This document shows, piece after piece, positions 23,911-34,400 of a DNA stretch of 64,000 nucleotides; position 1 is the first letter of the stretch, and every line of letters begins with the position of its first letter. The notes under the pieces were generated by a model, which was not told the origin of the DNA, searched no databases, and worked only from the letters and a program-made list of their open reading frames with translations. Made by a program: the position numbers and the translations under genes. Source of the DNA: Poecilobothrus nobilitatus (taxonomy: Eukaryota; Arthropoda; Insecta; Diptera; Dolichopodidae); assembly GCA_947095535.1 (NCBI GenBank), contig OX352773.1:263461590-263525589 (forward strand), in the 5' to 3' direction.

Positions 23911-24623
23911 TTATACCCTACACCTAAAAAATTCAAATTAAATTAAAAATCCATAAGTTATTTTAGTTAGATATTTAATGTAAGCTAAAAAAATAAATGC
24001 TTTTACAAACTTTGTACAAAATTTCAGGTTTCTATCTTTATTAAATTCGAAGGTATGCTTGTTACGTCTTGGGAAGTGTGTGAAGGCTCCCGGACCACCT
24101 CCCTAATTCATCCCAAATTTTAGAGACATTATCGGAACAGAGTAGACTCTTATATCAAATTTCAAGTTTTTATATTTATTAATTTCGAAGATATGCTTGT
24201 TCGGTCTTGGGAGTTGTGTGGGAGGTACCCGAACAACCACTTCAATTCATCTCAAATTTGAGGGATATCAGGGATTCAGGAAAACACATCCTCGTACAAA
24301 ATTTTAAGTTTATATTTTTATTAATTTCGAAGATATGCGTATTCGGTTTTGGGAGTTGTGTGGGAGGTACTCGAACCCATGGACCGATTTTGTCCAGATT
24401 CGAACTTAGCCTTCCTTTCGTAATTAGTAAGCTACTATATAAATTCAATCAAGATAGCTTCACTAGTTTTTGAGTTATCGTGCGAACCCACGAACGGACG
24501 GACGGACGGACGAAAATCGTTAAATCGACTCAGGAGGTGATTCTGATTCAGAATATATATACATGTCCATATCTAACTCGCTTCCTTTTGGTGGTTACCC
24601 TATACTTAATGTGTAGGGTATAA
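23911..24623 (-). mobile_element. 713-bp element with 13-bp perfect TIRs and diverged type P head
   Basis: TTATACCCTACAC at 23911-23923 is exactly inverted at 24611-24623. The right terminus is also half of a hairpin with ACCCTATAC at 24597-24605. Inward from it (minus strand) come GCGAGTTAGATATGGACATG, ATTCTGAATCAGAATCACC, a GTCC tract (24492-24513) and GATAACTCAAAAACTAGTG, the same order of blocks as in the type P head at 5777 but clearly diverged. The interior holds three tandem units of about 140 bp. No coding capacity is supported; an 88-codon frame crossing the units is a by-product. Confidence 0.7.
24011..24425. repeat. Three tandem ~140-bp units inside the 713-bp element
   Basis: Each unit has (T/C)ACAAAATTT.A.GTTT, then TTTATTAATTTCGAAGATATG, GTTCGGTCTTGGGAGTTGTG and GGAGGTACCCGAAC. 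The CGAAG(A/G)TATGC word starts at 24048, 24186 and 24328, a period of 138-142 bp. The third unit diverges after about 24375. Confidence 0.8.
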
Positions 24624-24972
24624 TAAATCAATAAACACTTAGTGCTGCAAAAAAGATAACATACAACAATAATTTACTGGCACTTTTTTCATGTTTTTGT
24701 ATGAAAATTTGTTGTATGTAAATTTTTTCACATTTTTCACATTCAAAATATTTTCACATACAACAAAAAGCAAACTCATATTGATGAGAAACAGATACAT
24801 ACAACAAAAGTCATACCAGATATCTTTAAAACGGTAAAAGTGAAAAAAAAACAAAAAGATAGCGAAAAACGGACAATACCACTAGAAAGAGAAGAAAAAA
24901 AAACTTAGAAAACCGTTAAAAACAAAAATTCAAAAAATTTCATATACAACAATGATTTTCTGAGACGACGAT

Positions 24973-26197
24973 ATGTAAAAACAAAAACATTCCCGTATTA
25001 GGTTTTATATTTATTCAATTGAAAACTAATTCTTTTACAATATAAAATAAGAATACAATATGTAGACTAAAAATATTAATCTAATTAATTTAATGCTATT
25101 TAACGGTAATCTATAAATACTTAAACTGTAAAATTCAAAAAATAATCGTCAAATCATTCCAATGAAATGGAATTTGTTAAAATGATTTTTGATTTGTTTG
25201 AATTTAAAATTTTCTTTTTGACTTTTTGGTATATGTAAATCAACAAAACTAGGTATAGAGTATTTCATCAAGAATGGTTCAAATGTAATAGGTAGGAATT
25301 TGATTACATTTTCAATACCTTTTAAAATCCATTTTGTAAGAAATAAAAATAAAAGTTTCTTTTGTAAAAGTAAGTATTTTTTGCTAAAAAACGATTTATA
25401 ACAATGCGTCACACAAAACAAAATGAATTAATGACACGTGACTGTAATGAACTAAGTTTAATATGAAAAAGTTCAATTTCTCATAACGTTCTTTTTAGCA
25501 GATGTAAATTCAATATCAAAACACATATACATACATAGAAAACACTATTGATTAATATTGTGTTCAATACAACTATAAAATGAATTAATAAGCGAAAGGT
25601 ATAATTTATATATTTATTTTATTTTACCTAATTAAGGCGAAAAAGTTTTTAAATTAACGAACGCAACGAAATGAGAAACATAATGAGAAAGTAAAATACT
25701 TAAAAAGCTTTATGAAAATAGGATGGTCCAAAATTGTAAGTATGAACCATTGGATATTTAAATTGTTCAATTATTTAATAAAGACCAATATTGTATCAAA
25801 ACTTTAAGTTAGGAAGCTTTGAAAATCAATAAGAAGTACAATGGCAAGGTAACATGAACCCTTTTATAAGTGTCTGTTTGTATTACAATAATGATTTTAA
25901 GGTAAAAATATAAGTATAGGCTTCATCGTACAATTCTCGGACACGATTAAAAAAGAAACTTTTAAGAAGCATGGAACATGTAACTTAAATTCTTGTAATA
26001 GTAATTTGTTTTGGATTTTATTTCGAGGTAGATACAATAAAATGAAACATATCTGAGCATATCATCCAATAATAATATTGTAATAATTGAGAGCTAAATA
26101 GGAAAACAAGGAAAATTGAAAAAACTACTTTTTTAGTTTTTCTTTTGTTGTCACAAATCTTTAAAGATTCTGTAAATAATTAAAAAAAAAAAAGTGC
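24973..26197. other. AT-rich stretch, nothing recognised
   Basis: No supported gene. A 90-codon minus-strand frame at 25149-25421 is Lys/Phe-rich and has no recognisable domain. Confidence 0.45.
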
Positions 26198-26825
26198 AGA
26201 AAGCAAACCAACGGTTTTTAAAGGCGCACATTTTCAAAAGACAACAAAAACTTTTTAGAATTGTGATTCTAAAGCAAAATTTGAAAATTTACTTAGAATT
26301 TCATATAATAAGAAAAAATATGAAACATAAAGAGACTTTTTTTTGAATTTTATGGGAACTTTACATAATTAAGAAAATTAATTGTTAACACATGTAAAAT
26401 TATAAAGTTGAAGCTTTAATTTTTGTTTCTTATTTTGAAAAAAATTTGTACAGGTGCCTAAGTTGCAGGTTTTTTAAAAATACCTAAATTTTTGAGCCCG
26501 CTAATAGGCCTTGAACGGGAGGTGGTACAAAAAAATTTCGGAGATAACTTACATTAATTTTAAATCTTTACATCTTTCTACTCTTCAAATTTTAGAATTT
26601 TAGAATTTAGATTTTTTAGATTTTAGAAGAAACATCATGCAAATCTCATATATCACATAACGGTCTTCACATAACGATAAATTGAAATAGTAAATTGCAA
26701 AAAATTATGTAATTTTGATATTGATTTATAAAGGTAAAAGAAATTCCTGTCGAATGGCGTTTTTAAATTGAAAAAAATGTTAAGCGGAACACAGACAGAC
26801 GGACGGACAAATTTTTTAAAAACGT
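26198..26825 (-). mobile_element. Family A copy with internal deletion near the head
   Basis: On the minus strand it has the GTCC tract (26792-26808) directly followed by TGTTCCGCTTAACATT, so the internal hairpin with GGAGCTAC and nearby text are missing. The body follows: CGCCATTCGACAGGAATTTC, CACATAACG-type words, CCACCTCCCGTTC, CACCTGTACAAATTT, ATTAAAGCTTCAAC, and the family end CGCCTTTAAAAACCGTTGG. One body module only. Confidence 0.7.
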
Positions 26826-27229
26826 TTGCTTATAGCTATAATATGTATGGCTATAAATTTCAAAGTTTTTCTCTCAAATATAAGAGAACAATGAATAAAT
26901 TTTAAAGTATCTTAGACATAAATATTTTTTTATGAAACTTTTATTTTTAGTAAGAATTAGAAAAAGTTTTTTTTTATCATTAGAATTCATTTAAATCAAT
27001 TTTCAATATAATTTTAATTTAAATATTCACACACATATTATTGCATATTATATATTATATACGTATTATAATTTTTAGTATAAAAAAGTTTTGCTAGTAT
27101 TATTTTTAATTTATTGGTATTTAGAAATTCCCAATAATTTGATGATAAATACCGTGACTATTGAATTTTTATCTCATTATGTTAATAAAATACGAATTTT
27201 TCATTTTCAAACATTTACCTCATTTCTCT
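26826..27229. other. AT-rich stretch, nothing recognised
   Basis: No supported gene or repeat. Confidence 0.45.
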
Positions 27230-27735
27230 CCGTATGACAGTCCTTTGTTTTCCCGTTTGTTCACTAATTTTCACGATTAATAGAACTGTATAAAAATTAG
27301 TTTTGTGGAATAACTTTCATATGTAGACCCATTAATTGATAATTGCATTGCAACATTCTCAAAGCTGAAAGAGTCCCGCATTCAAGACGTCTCTGTCAAA
27401 ATTCAAATTACTGATCAACGCAAAACTGAGTGCATATATTTTTAATCTGAAAATTTGTATCTGAAAATTACTATAAGTTTTTTATGAATATTTTTTCTAC
27501 TTCCTCCCTATTTAAGGACTATTTGGGGTCGATATTTATCAATCACTATTTTTAGACACTATCTATAACATACTATATTATAGCTCCAAAAGTTTTTTAT
27601 GTCATTGCTTAATTACATACTTGTAGCATGAGTAAAAAAGCTTCCTTAATATTACTTATACATGTAGCATTACCTTAAAACTGAAGAAAGTGTCTCTTGA
27701 TTTTAAATTATAAAACACTAAGAAAAATTAAACTT
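27230..27735 (+). mobile_element. Strongly decayed family A copy
   Basis: The text follows the family order with many changes: a degraded CCGT..GTCC region, ATTAGTTTTGTGGAATAACTTT, ATGTAGACCCATTAAT, CTCCCTATTTAAGGACTATT, TTTTTAGACACTAT and ATTATAGCTCC. The terminal hairpin is lost. Confidence 0.5.
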
Positions 27736-29584
27736 TTTTATGCATCAGGAGTAGCGAATATTATAAAAATACTTTTCATTTTCAAAAATGTATGCCGTTA
27801 AAAATTTTTGGTTCTATAATATTATATTTGCCATGTTTTCTAAATATTTTTGAAAAGTTCATAACAGTTTTATTTCATTTTTAAGGATTCCTTTCATTAA
27901 TTTTTTTTTTGAAGTTAAACTTTTAAAAATTTTATTGTGCAAATGAATTTAGAAATTATTATTTATTAAAAAGAAAAAGAGAAATTAAGTATTTTCAAAA
28001 TATACTTTTAAATACTTTTACTTAGTAGTTTAAGTCCTTTTTCACTAGTAAACACAAAAAAGAAAAACTTATGGCCCTTTAAATAAAATTGTATACAACA
28101 AGATTTAATTTTATTTATTTTTTTTATATTTCTTTCTTTTCACCCTTCACTCGTTTTAGGACTGTAAACAAAAATAGTACATTATCTAGGTATCATAATA
28201 AATTACGATAGGAAGTGTACGTTATTCCAAAATAACTGTGACCAAAATAATAACCAACATTTAAACATTAAAAAAAAAAAAATCAATGGTAAATTTAAAA
28301 GAGAAAAGGTTTTTTTTTTTTCAACTGTTATTTAACGAAATGTTGATCGCCATTTTCTAATTTTTTGATACTTTGATACTTCCATACACTGGGAGTCATA
28401 AAATTGAAACTTTTTAATTTATTATTAGTTAGTATTCTGTTGAACTTTCTATATTCTAATACAAGATGATATATTCTTAAAGTTAAGTGAAAGTTTCATG
28501 ATTGAAATAAGACTTTAATGTTGTTATCTTCGAAATGGGGTATTATATTTGCTCCAGGAGTCCAAAAGAAAAATTCTATAATTTCAATCAGAGAATAAAA
28601 CTTAAAATTCAGAGAATAAAACTTAAATTAAGCTTTATTTTCATAAAAATTTCACTAAATGTAACTATATAGTTCAGTATACACTATAAGTGAAGAGTGT
28701 CACTCATTGACTGAAATGATTATATTGCATAACTCTGAATGTTTAATTTTTAATGAAGAAAATCAAAAGTTTTTGAATTTGTATATTATGTCATTCAAGA
28801 TGATAATAATCATTTTTATTTTGACAGTGACGTGTTTGTAATGAAAATTTGAAAAATAATAAAAATAATACACTTTTAAATGACATTCATTATTAAAATA
28901 TGTAGGTTTAACCGTTAAATACATTAAATTCATAATTTAGTTGAAAGACACTTATGAATGATAGTGTATTACCCAGCTCAAGCCGTTTTAGGTATTAAAA
29001 TGCAAATTTAAAGATTTTAATGAGACAAAATGATTGTTAACCAAAATTTAGTCTTAAAATTTTGAAAAAAAAATTGTCGATGTGTCAAAACGCTGCATTA
29101 AAATTTACAAAACATGATAATAAAAATAACTTTTCATATTTTAATTAAGCAGTTGTTTATTTTCTTTATAACGTCTTCAGTATTTCATCCTTAATAATAA
29201 GAACTACGGTTATTATTTTTATTAGTTGGTGGTTCTTTTTTAATGATCACTACTTTTCAAGTGCTAAAATTCGGATGCAAAAAAAAAAAAAAAAAAATTT
29301 TAATTTAGTTTTGTTAAAATACTTTAGTTCGAAAGTTTTTCTTTTTTAAAAACACAAAACACAAAATAAAACAAAACTCAATAAAAATAAAAAGTTAAAA
29401 TGACTCTTAAAAGTTTTATTCAAAAATAAAAAAAAATATAAATTTAGTTAACTTTGTCCACCACTAATATTATATTTTAAGATCTTAAAGACCAAAAAGT
29501 AAAACTGAGTAATGAATGATGGTAAAATCCTTCAGCATTTGAAGTGAAAATAAATTTCACCAATTATCGAACCTGTGTAAAAGT
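27736..29584. other. AT-rich stretch with one short duplication
   Basis: No supported gene. TCAGAGAATAAAACTTAAA occurs twice in a row near 28588 and 28608. A poly-A run of 19 lies at about 29279-29297. Confidence 0.45.
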
Positions 29585-29591
29585 AAAACAA

Positions 29592-29781
29592 TTGGCCTAG
29601 TGGGTAAGACCGTATAAAATACGCTGTAAACACCAAAGGAGTGTGGGTTCGAATCCCACACACGTCGTAAGAGTTATTCCCCCTTACGACACTTACAGCC
29701 ACGCCTATACAGGAAAGGCTGTGCAATTTCCTGTCCACATTTATGTGGCAGAGAAATGCATTAAAAAAAAAAAAAAAAAAA
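29592..29781 (+). mobile_element. tRNA-derived SINE family 1, best copy, with poly-A and target duplication
   Basis: A box TGGCCTAGTGGG (29593-29604) fits the TRGCNNAGYNGG consensus exactly, and B box GGTTCGAATCC (29646-29656) is perfect, so the head is tRNA-derived. The body has a hairpin GTCGTAAG (29664-29671) with CTTACGAC (29683-29690), the phrase GCCACGCCTATACAGGAAAGGC, and a second hairpin CCACAT-TT-ATGTGG (29735-29748). It ends in GCAGAGAAATGCATT plus 19 A. AAAACAATT occurs immediately before (29585-29593) and at the end of the poly-A (29778-29786), a likely 9-bp target duplication. Compared with the copies at 32448 and 33272 it lacks the first few bases (GGGGCCTCGG). A frame across it on the minus strand is a by-product of the tRNA-like head. 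Confidence 0.85.
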
Positions 29782-29873
29782 CAATTTTATTCAATTTAAT
29801 ATTAACAGAAGTATAAAAAATTTAAATAAAATCTTATAATTCCAATAAAATTCTATACAAATATTTATATTTT

Positions 29874-30060
29874 TATACCCATATGAACTAGGTTCAAGAG
29901 TATAATAAATTGGCCATTACGATTGTAACACCTTAGAGTCGAACTAGACATAGTGTCAAAGGTAGAGATTGGTTCTCAAAAAATAAAGGATCTAGGGGCT
30001 GAAATTTTTTTTACGTCAATTTTGCAAAATTCTTAGTTTCGCTACTTAAATCCAGCATTT
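29874..30060 (+). mobile_element. Decayed type P (DINE-1-like) head
   Basis: It starts TATACCCATATGAAC, then GAGTATAATAAATTGGCC and GATTGTAACACCTTAGAGTC, then AACTAGACATA.TGTCAAAGG, following the head at 5777 block by block. The hairpin partner is mutated and the GTCC tract is absent. Confidence 0.6.
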
Positions 30061-30407
30061 TTGGCCACCCGATTCGAGTAGTTACCATACAACCATTTTG
30101 ATTTTAAATCATAACCATTTTTTTTTTAAATTTTATATCAAGCTGGACTAGAATTATGTTATATATAGGATTTTATGTTATAGGATTGTTATATATTATG
30201 AAATTTAGTATCATTTATTTTACCTCAATATCCTAATTTTTGTTACTAGATTTCAAACTATACAAATTCAATACCTTGAGTTAATTAATACTTTCTGTTT
30301 GATGAAAATTATTGCAATATTTATTTGTTTACGTTACACATTTCTTTATGCAGTACTGAATAAAATTTTTTCACTTAATTAAATGCGTGATTGTAAATTA
30401 AAAGCTT
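30061..30407. other. AT-rich stretch, nothing recognised
   Basis: No supported gene or repeat. Confidence 0.4.
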
Positions 30408-30493
30408 ACAGTACCTAACAGCTACAGTACCTAGTAGTAACTGTTAGATACATTCAAACCTAGTAGTTTAGGTACTGTGTCAACAGTACCTAA
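30408..30493. repeat. ACAGTACCTA cluster with a perfect 11-bp hairpin
   Basis: ACAGTACCTAA occurs at 30408-30418, ACAGTACCTA at 30424-30433, and ACAGTACCTAA again at 30483-30493. The inverse TTAGGTACTGT is at 30468-30478 and forms an 11-bp stem with the last copy across a 4-nt loop. No function can be assigned. Confidence 0.75.
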
Positions 30494-32447
30494 TGTAAAT
30501 GCAGCTTTAGACGAACTATTGTATTACAAACCGAAATTTTAAAGAGAAAAAATATTCTACAAAAATAAACTTTTGCTCTTTACCATATTTTAATACGGAG
30601 CTTTCAATTAAGTTACAATGAGTTAAAAAAGAAAAAAAAAATTAACTAAGTTACAAAAAATTTCATTATGAATAAATTCGAGGAGCATAAAAATGGAATT
30701 AGCATCAGCTAGTATTTTGTAACAATCGTATTTTTTTTTTTTTTGGATTGGATTCCTCTATTAAATAAATGGTGTGCTGGTTTGGCGAATTGCTCCAATA
30801 TTGTTCTTTTATATCACTTATTTCAGATAACGCTACAATCTAAAACACTTGCAGATAACGAAAACTTCAATTACCTCAGTCCATATTGTTGAGAAATTAT
30901 TGAAGATTCTATTCAAGTATCTACAAAAATTATTCAGAATGAATTCAATTAATTTGAACTTCACTTCAGAGCTAGTTCCATTTAACATTTTCTGACTTAG
31001 TTCATATATAGTTTTTTCTAACTTAATTCATAGTGACATATCGATAAAAAGTTCAAATTTCAAAAAGTATAGTAAAAGTATAATAAAATCAGTAAGAATA
31101 AATTTTTTATTTTACCGACAAGAATTAAGTCGTTAAAAAAATAAAATTCAGGCAAGGGATGAGTCGATTAAAAAAAATTTTCATTTCGAAGTATAAAATG
31201 TACAAAAACATTTTGTACCTCTATAAGCATTAGGCATATAAAAATATGAACAAATATTACTTGTAATAAAATAAATTATATTTCAAATATGAAACACTTA
31301 GCTAATCTTCTTCTATTACACAAATATAAAGTATAACCGCTGAAGAAACCGTTTGAATTATATCTAAGTAGTAAAATAGTCCCAGATTATTTTAGATCAT
31401 GCTTATTTTCTGATTTCTAAAACTTAAGAAAGATAATATAGATGAAATTGAGGCTAATATCCTAAGAATATGTAGCAGATCCTCTGAAAAAGACCTAAGA
31501 ATATGTAGAAGAGCCAATTAATATATGAATATGAAAATGTTTTACAGAAAGTAGAAAATATCTCCATCACTAACAGCTCATAATCACGTCCAAATACAAT
31601 ACAAGAAATAACATTTAGTCTAACTTGGCTTATGACTTTTAATATGACAAACATTTTTCAAGATTTGGTATATGATGAAAAATCTGCACGTACGAGTATG
31701 TTTCGATAAAAAAAAAAAACAAAAAGAAAATTTTCTATTGTCAAAAATATTTTATGAAAAGAAAAATAAACAAAACGCAAAAAAAAAAAACAAACCTTAA
31801 ATTTATGGGGAAATGTTTACAAAATATGTAAGAAAATTTTCTTTTATTTTTAGTTCATAGTGTTGTAAATATAAACTTTATTTTGTTATAATATTTTATA
31901 TCATATATAGAGGCGACTTAATTTTGTTATCATATTTTATATTTAGAAAATATTATATAATAAAACTCTAACCTCCGATATAAACAAATAAATTTATCCA
32001 ATAAATATTTTCAATGTTTCTTCCTCTAAGGAAAACACAAAAAAAAAAAAAAAAATGTCGAAGGAAAACTAAAGGAAAAAAAAGAAGCTAAAATTAATGT
32101 CAATAATATATTAAATTAAACAGTAGTAATGCTAATTAATTGATAGAATTATCAGTGTTATACTTTATTGGGTAAAGATTAAGTCAAATAAATGTCTGAA
32201 CACTATGGGAATCAGAAGTTTTGGAGTCATGTTGTGTGTAAACAAAATGAAAAACAATATAATATAAAAACTTTTTGAAAAACTTATTTGAAATTTTCTT
32301 ATTTCTGTTTTTGACTTTTTGATTTTTATTAGTTTGAAGATTTTTTTTTATTAAAAAAAGTAAAACATTTCCACTTAGTCATACAAAATAATATTAAAGT
32401 TGATATTGGATATCCATTATGGATATCCATTTAAAAAAATATCTAAA
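30494..32447. other. AT-rich stretch, nothing recognised
   Basis: No supported gene. Just before the next SINE the word GGATATCCATT is directly repeated at about 32408 and 32421, the second inside a palindrome ATGGATATCCAT. Confidence 0.45.
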
Positions 32448-32593
32448 GGGGCCCCGGTCGCCTAGTGGGTACGAGCGTTCTAAACACCGATTAATTGTGG
32501 GTTCGAATACCACACACATCGTAAGAATGATCCCTCCCTTACGACATTTACAGCTACACCTTCTTACATTTATGTGGTAAAGAAACATGTTTC
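32448..32593 (+). mobile_element. tRNA-derived SINE family 1, full head, shortened body
   Basis: It starts GGGGCCCCGGTCGCCTAG, so it keeps the 5' end missing from the 29.6-kb copy. A box TCGCCTAGTGGG (one change), B box GGTTCGAATACC (one extra base). The TCGTAAG/CTTACGA hairpin is kept. The GGAAAGGCTGTGC segment is deleted, so CAGCTACACC joins almost directly to ACATTTATGTGG. No poly-A tail remains. Older than the 29.6-kb copy by its substitutions. Confidence 0.8.
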
Positions 32594-32979
32594 AACATAA
32601 CTTTAAAAATTTAATTGTATCTTTAAGTTCACGAAATTTATTGGTGTTTAAAAAAATATCTCTTTAACATTGGTTAAGTAGTTATTAATTGCAATTTTTC
32701 TTTATTTTAAATTTTTTACTTTAGAATTGTCTAGTAATTAAAACAAAATTAGTATTTGTAATCAACATCTTAATGTAGTACTTTTAAACTAATAATAATA
32801 TGAACTCTTAAGGTAACTACACACATTAAAATAAAAAAAACAAAGCGATAAAGTTTAACAACTTTTTTTGGCATTCATTTTCAAATAAAAATTGTGCTCA
32901 TTTAAAATCTCAAAAATCTAATGATTAACCTCAGAATTAATTTTTGGCATTGAAATACTGATCTAAAATATGGTTATTT
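32594..32979. other. AT-rich stretch, nothing recognised
   Basis: No supported gene or repeat. Confidence 0.4.
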
Positions 32980-33905
32980 TAGCACATTTTTCAAAAAAAA
33001 ATTTTTAATTTAGCTTATTAGTTTTAGTTTGTCCGTCCGTCCGTCCGTCTGTCTGTTTATAAAATTTCAAAACTTTCTACAAAACTGAAATTTGATTACA
33101 AGAGCAGGTCTCGTAAAAAAAATAATAAAATTAATGTTGAATAAATTAATGTTGTGAAACGAATTTTTTATGTAGCTCCACTCATTACGGAGCTACAGTC
33201 CCTCAAACTTTGAAAATGCCATACGAGAGGACTTTCTTTTAGCTTTATAAATCAAAATCAAAATTAAAAAATTTTTTTTTTTTTAATGCATTTCTCTGCC
33301 ACATAAATGTGAACAGAAAATTCCACAACCTGTTCAGGCGTGACTGTAAATGTCGTAAGGGGTAATAATTTTATTTCCCCTTACGTATTTTATACGCTCT
33401 TACCGACGAGGCCACCGAGGCCCCACAATTTTTTTTAAATTTAGTATTTAAATTTACCGTTATGTAAAAGATGGTTTACAAGATTTTGTTTTCTTGAAAT
33501 TTTTAGAGAAAAAAGATTTTTTGAAATTAGCATAAGTTCTCTCAGAAAAATTTTTTTGTCCCCTCCTCCCTATTTAGGAGCTATTAGTGATAAAAATTTT
33601 AAAATTTACTATTTTTAGACATCTGTAACTTAGGCATTTTTAAAATGTAAATATTAAAATTCCAACATTATGGTTTTATATTATGTGTTAACAACTTTTT
33701 TTTTTAATTATAAAGTGAAAATTAATAAAAAAAGAAAAAAGAAAAAATTATCTCTTGATTTTTCGCAATTTTGCATATATAAGAAAAATTTGAAGAAAAC
33801 TTAGAAATGTTGGTGCAAATCACAATTTCAAACCGTTTTTATTGCTTTTGAAAGCTTTAAAAAGCTTTAAAAAACTTTGGTTTAAATTTTGCCTTGTTTC
33901 TGGTT
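32980..33905 (+). mobile_element. Family A copy, single body module, interrupted by a SINE
   Basis: It begins AGCACATTTTTC with an eroded hairpin partner, then a long GTCC/GTCT tract (33031-33058). The internal hairpin is perfect here: TGTAGCTCC (33171-33179) with GGAGCTACA (33189-33197). The body runs to TTTAAATTTACCGTTATG after the SINE, then CTCCCTATTTAGGAGCTATT, ATCTGTAACTTAGGCA and the end words TTTAAATTTTGCCTTG. Compared with 1471 and 39696 it lacks the second module. Confidence 0.75.
33272..33424 (-). mobile_element. tRNA-derived SINE family 1 inserted in family A
   Basis: Reverse orientation: a poly-T tract (the poly-A tail), then TGCATTTCTCTGCCACATAA, ACCTGTTCAGGCGTGACTGT, the CGTAAGG.../CCTTACG hairpin, and the head GAGGCCACCGAGGCCCC at the right end. 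The B box region is deleted: TTATACGCTCTTACC follows almost directly on the hairpin. Family A text is continuous on either side, which proves insertion. A target duplication cannot be resolved because the site is itself an A/T run. Confidence 0.8.
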
Positions 33906-34253
33906 TGGGGTGAAATTTTAGATATGGCATACAATAATAATCTCATATATTAAATCTCTAATAAAATACAACTAGTAGACATTTTATTGTATTTTATGTA
34001 TAAATAGTATTTTGAAGATTATTATGCTGAAAGAAAGAAGAAGTTATAAAAAGTTTAAGTAATTTTTTTTTAAAACCATTTAAACTTTAAATAAATCATT
34101 TTAAAATGATTTTTAAAATTGAATTAAAAGATTGAGTAAAAATATAATGAAATTATCATCTAACATCATCGTAATAATTATATTTAAAGCTATATGTAAA
34201 AAAGAGACAAAAAAAGGTATAGTTGGAAATACTTTTTACGATTTATAAGTATA
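33906..34253. other. AT-rich stretch, nothing recognised
   Basis: No supported gene or repeat. Confidence 0.4.
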
Positions 34254-34400
34254 CACTGGAGAGCAAAATGGTAGAGTACAGACAATAGGTCTGTAGAATT
34301 ATGTATTTGTGTATAAACAGTCGTTAGAGCTTTACTGTAAAGCTCTACATCGACTCCACCAGCGACTTTTGGTTAGATATTATCCTCTACCCACCGTATA
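34254..34400. other. Structured locus: nested hairpins in a cloverleaf-like layout
   Basis: GGTAGAG (34270-34276) pairs with CTCTACC (34385-34391) and encloses three hairpins: TACAGAC/GTCTGTA (34277-34283, 34289-34295, 5-nt loop); a 23-nt near-palindrome TAGAGCTTTAC/GTAAAGCTCTA (34325-34335, 34337-34347), extended by AGTCG/CGACT on its outside (34319-34323, 34351-34355); and a weak ACCA/TGGT (34358-34361, 34370-34373). It is GC-richer than its flanks. It has no tRNA A or B box. It could be a small structured RNA, or a foldback MITE; the start TACACTGGAGAGCAAAA looks somewhat like a Tc1/mariner terminus. No choice can be made from sequence alone. Confidence 0.4.

Larger units (their letters stand above)
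23061..24972. mobile_element. Candidate inverted-repeat element carrying a repeated TTGTTGTATGT motif
   Basis: The first 32 bases (23061-23092) and the last 32 (24941-24972) are inverted copies, 27 of 32 positions equal, starting ATCGTCG and ending in ATTGTTGTAT. Within about 300 bp of either end the word TTGTTGTATGT, in either orientation and with small variation, occurs near 23080, 23278, 23324, 24659, 24709, 24756, 24797 and 24943. Repeated subterminal words are a known feature of several DNA transposons, where they bind transposase; that reading is inference. No transposase frame is seen: the 99-codon frame at 23034-23333 and others have no recognisable domain. The flanks ATTAAAAA and ATGTAAAA share 6 of 8 bases. 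The element at 23911-24623 lies within it. Confidence 0.45.

Noticed and set aside
24207..24473. 88-codon frame with a GGTRTHGP-like peptide
   Set aside because: It crosses the tandem units of the 713-bp element; the peptide comes from GGTACTCGAACC, which resembles a reversed B box by one extra base. There is no A box, and no gene or SINE is supported.
29592..29665. Stand-alone tRNA gene
   Set aside because: The A and B boxes are followed by SINE body, hairpins and poly-A; no acceptor stem can be formed, and related copies lie elsewhere with the same body.
29532..29738. 68-codon minus-strand frame with a CGIRTHTP-like peptide
   Set aside because: It is the antisense reading of the tRNA-like head of the SINE. 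Such GIRTH peptides are a known annotation artefact. The frames at 32394-32588 and 52409-52627 have the same cause.
34254..34290. Tc1/mariner transposon end (TACACTGGAGAGCAAAA)
   Set aside because: No matching inverted end flanked by TA was found downstream; kept only as a possibility in the hairpin locus entry.
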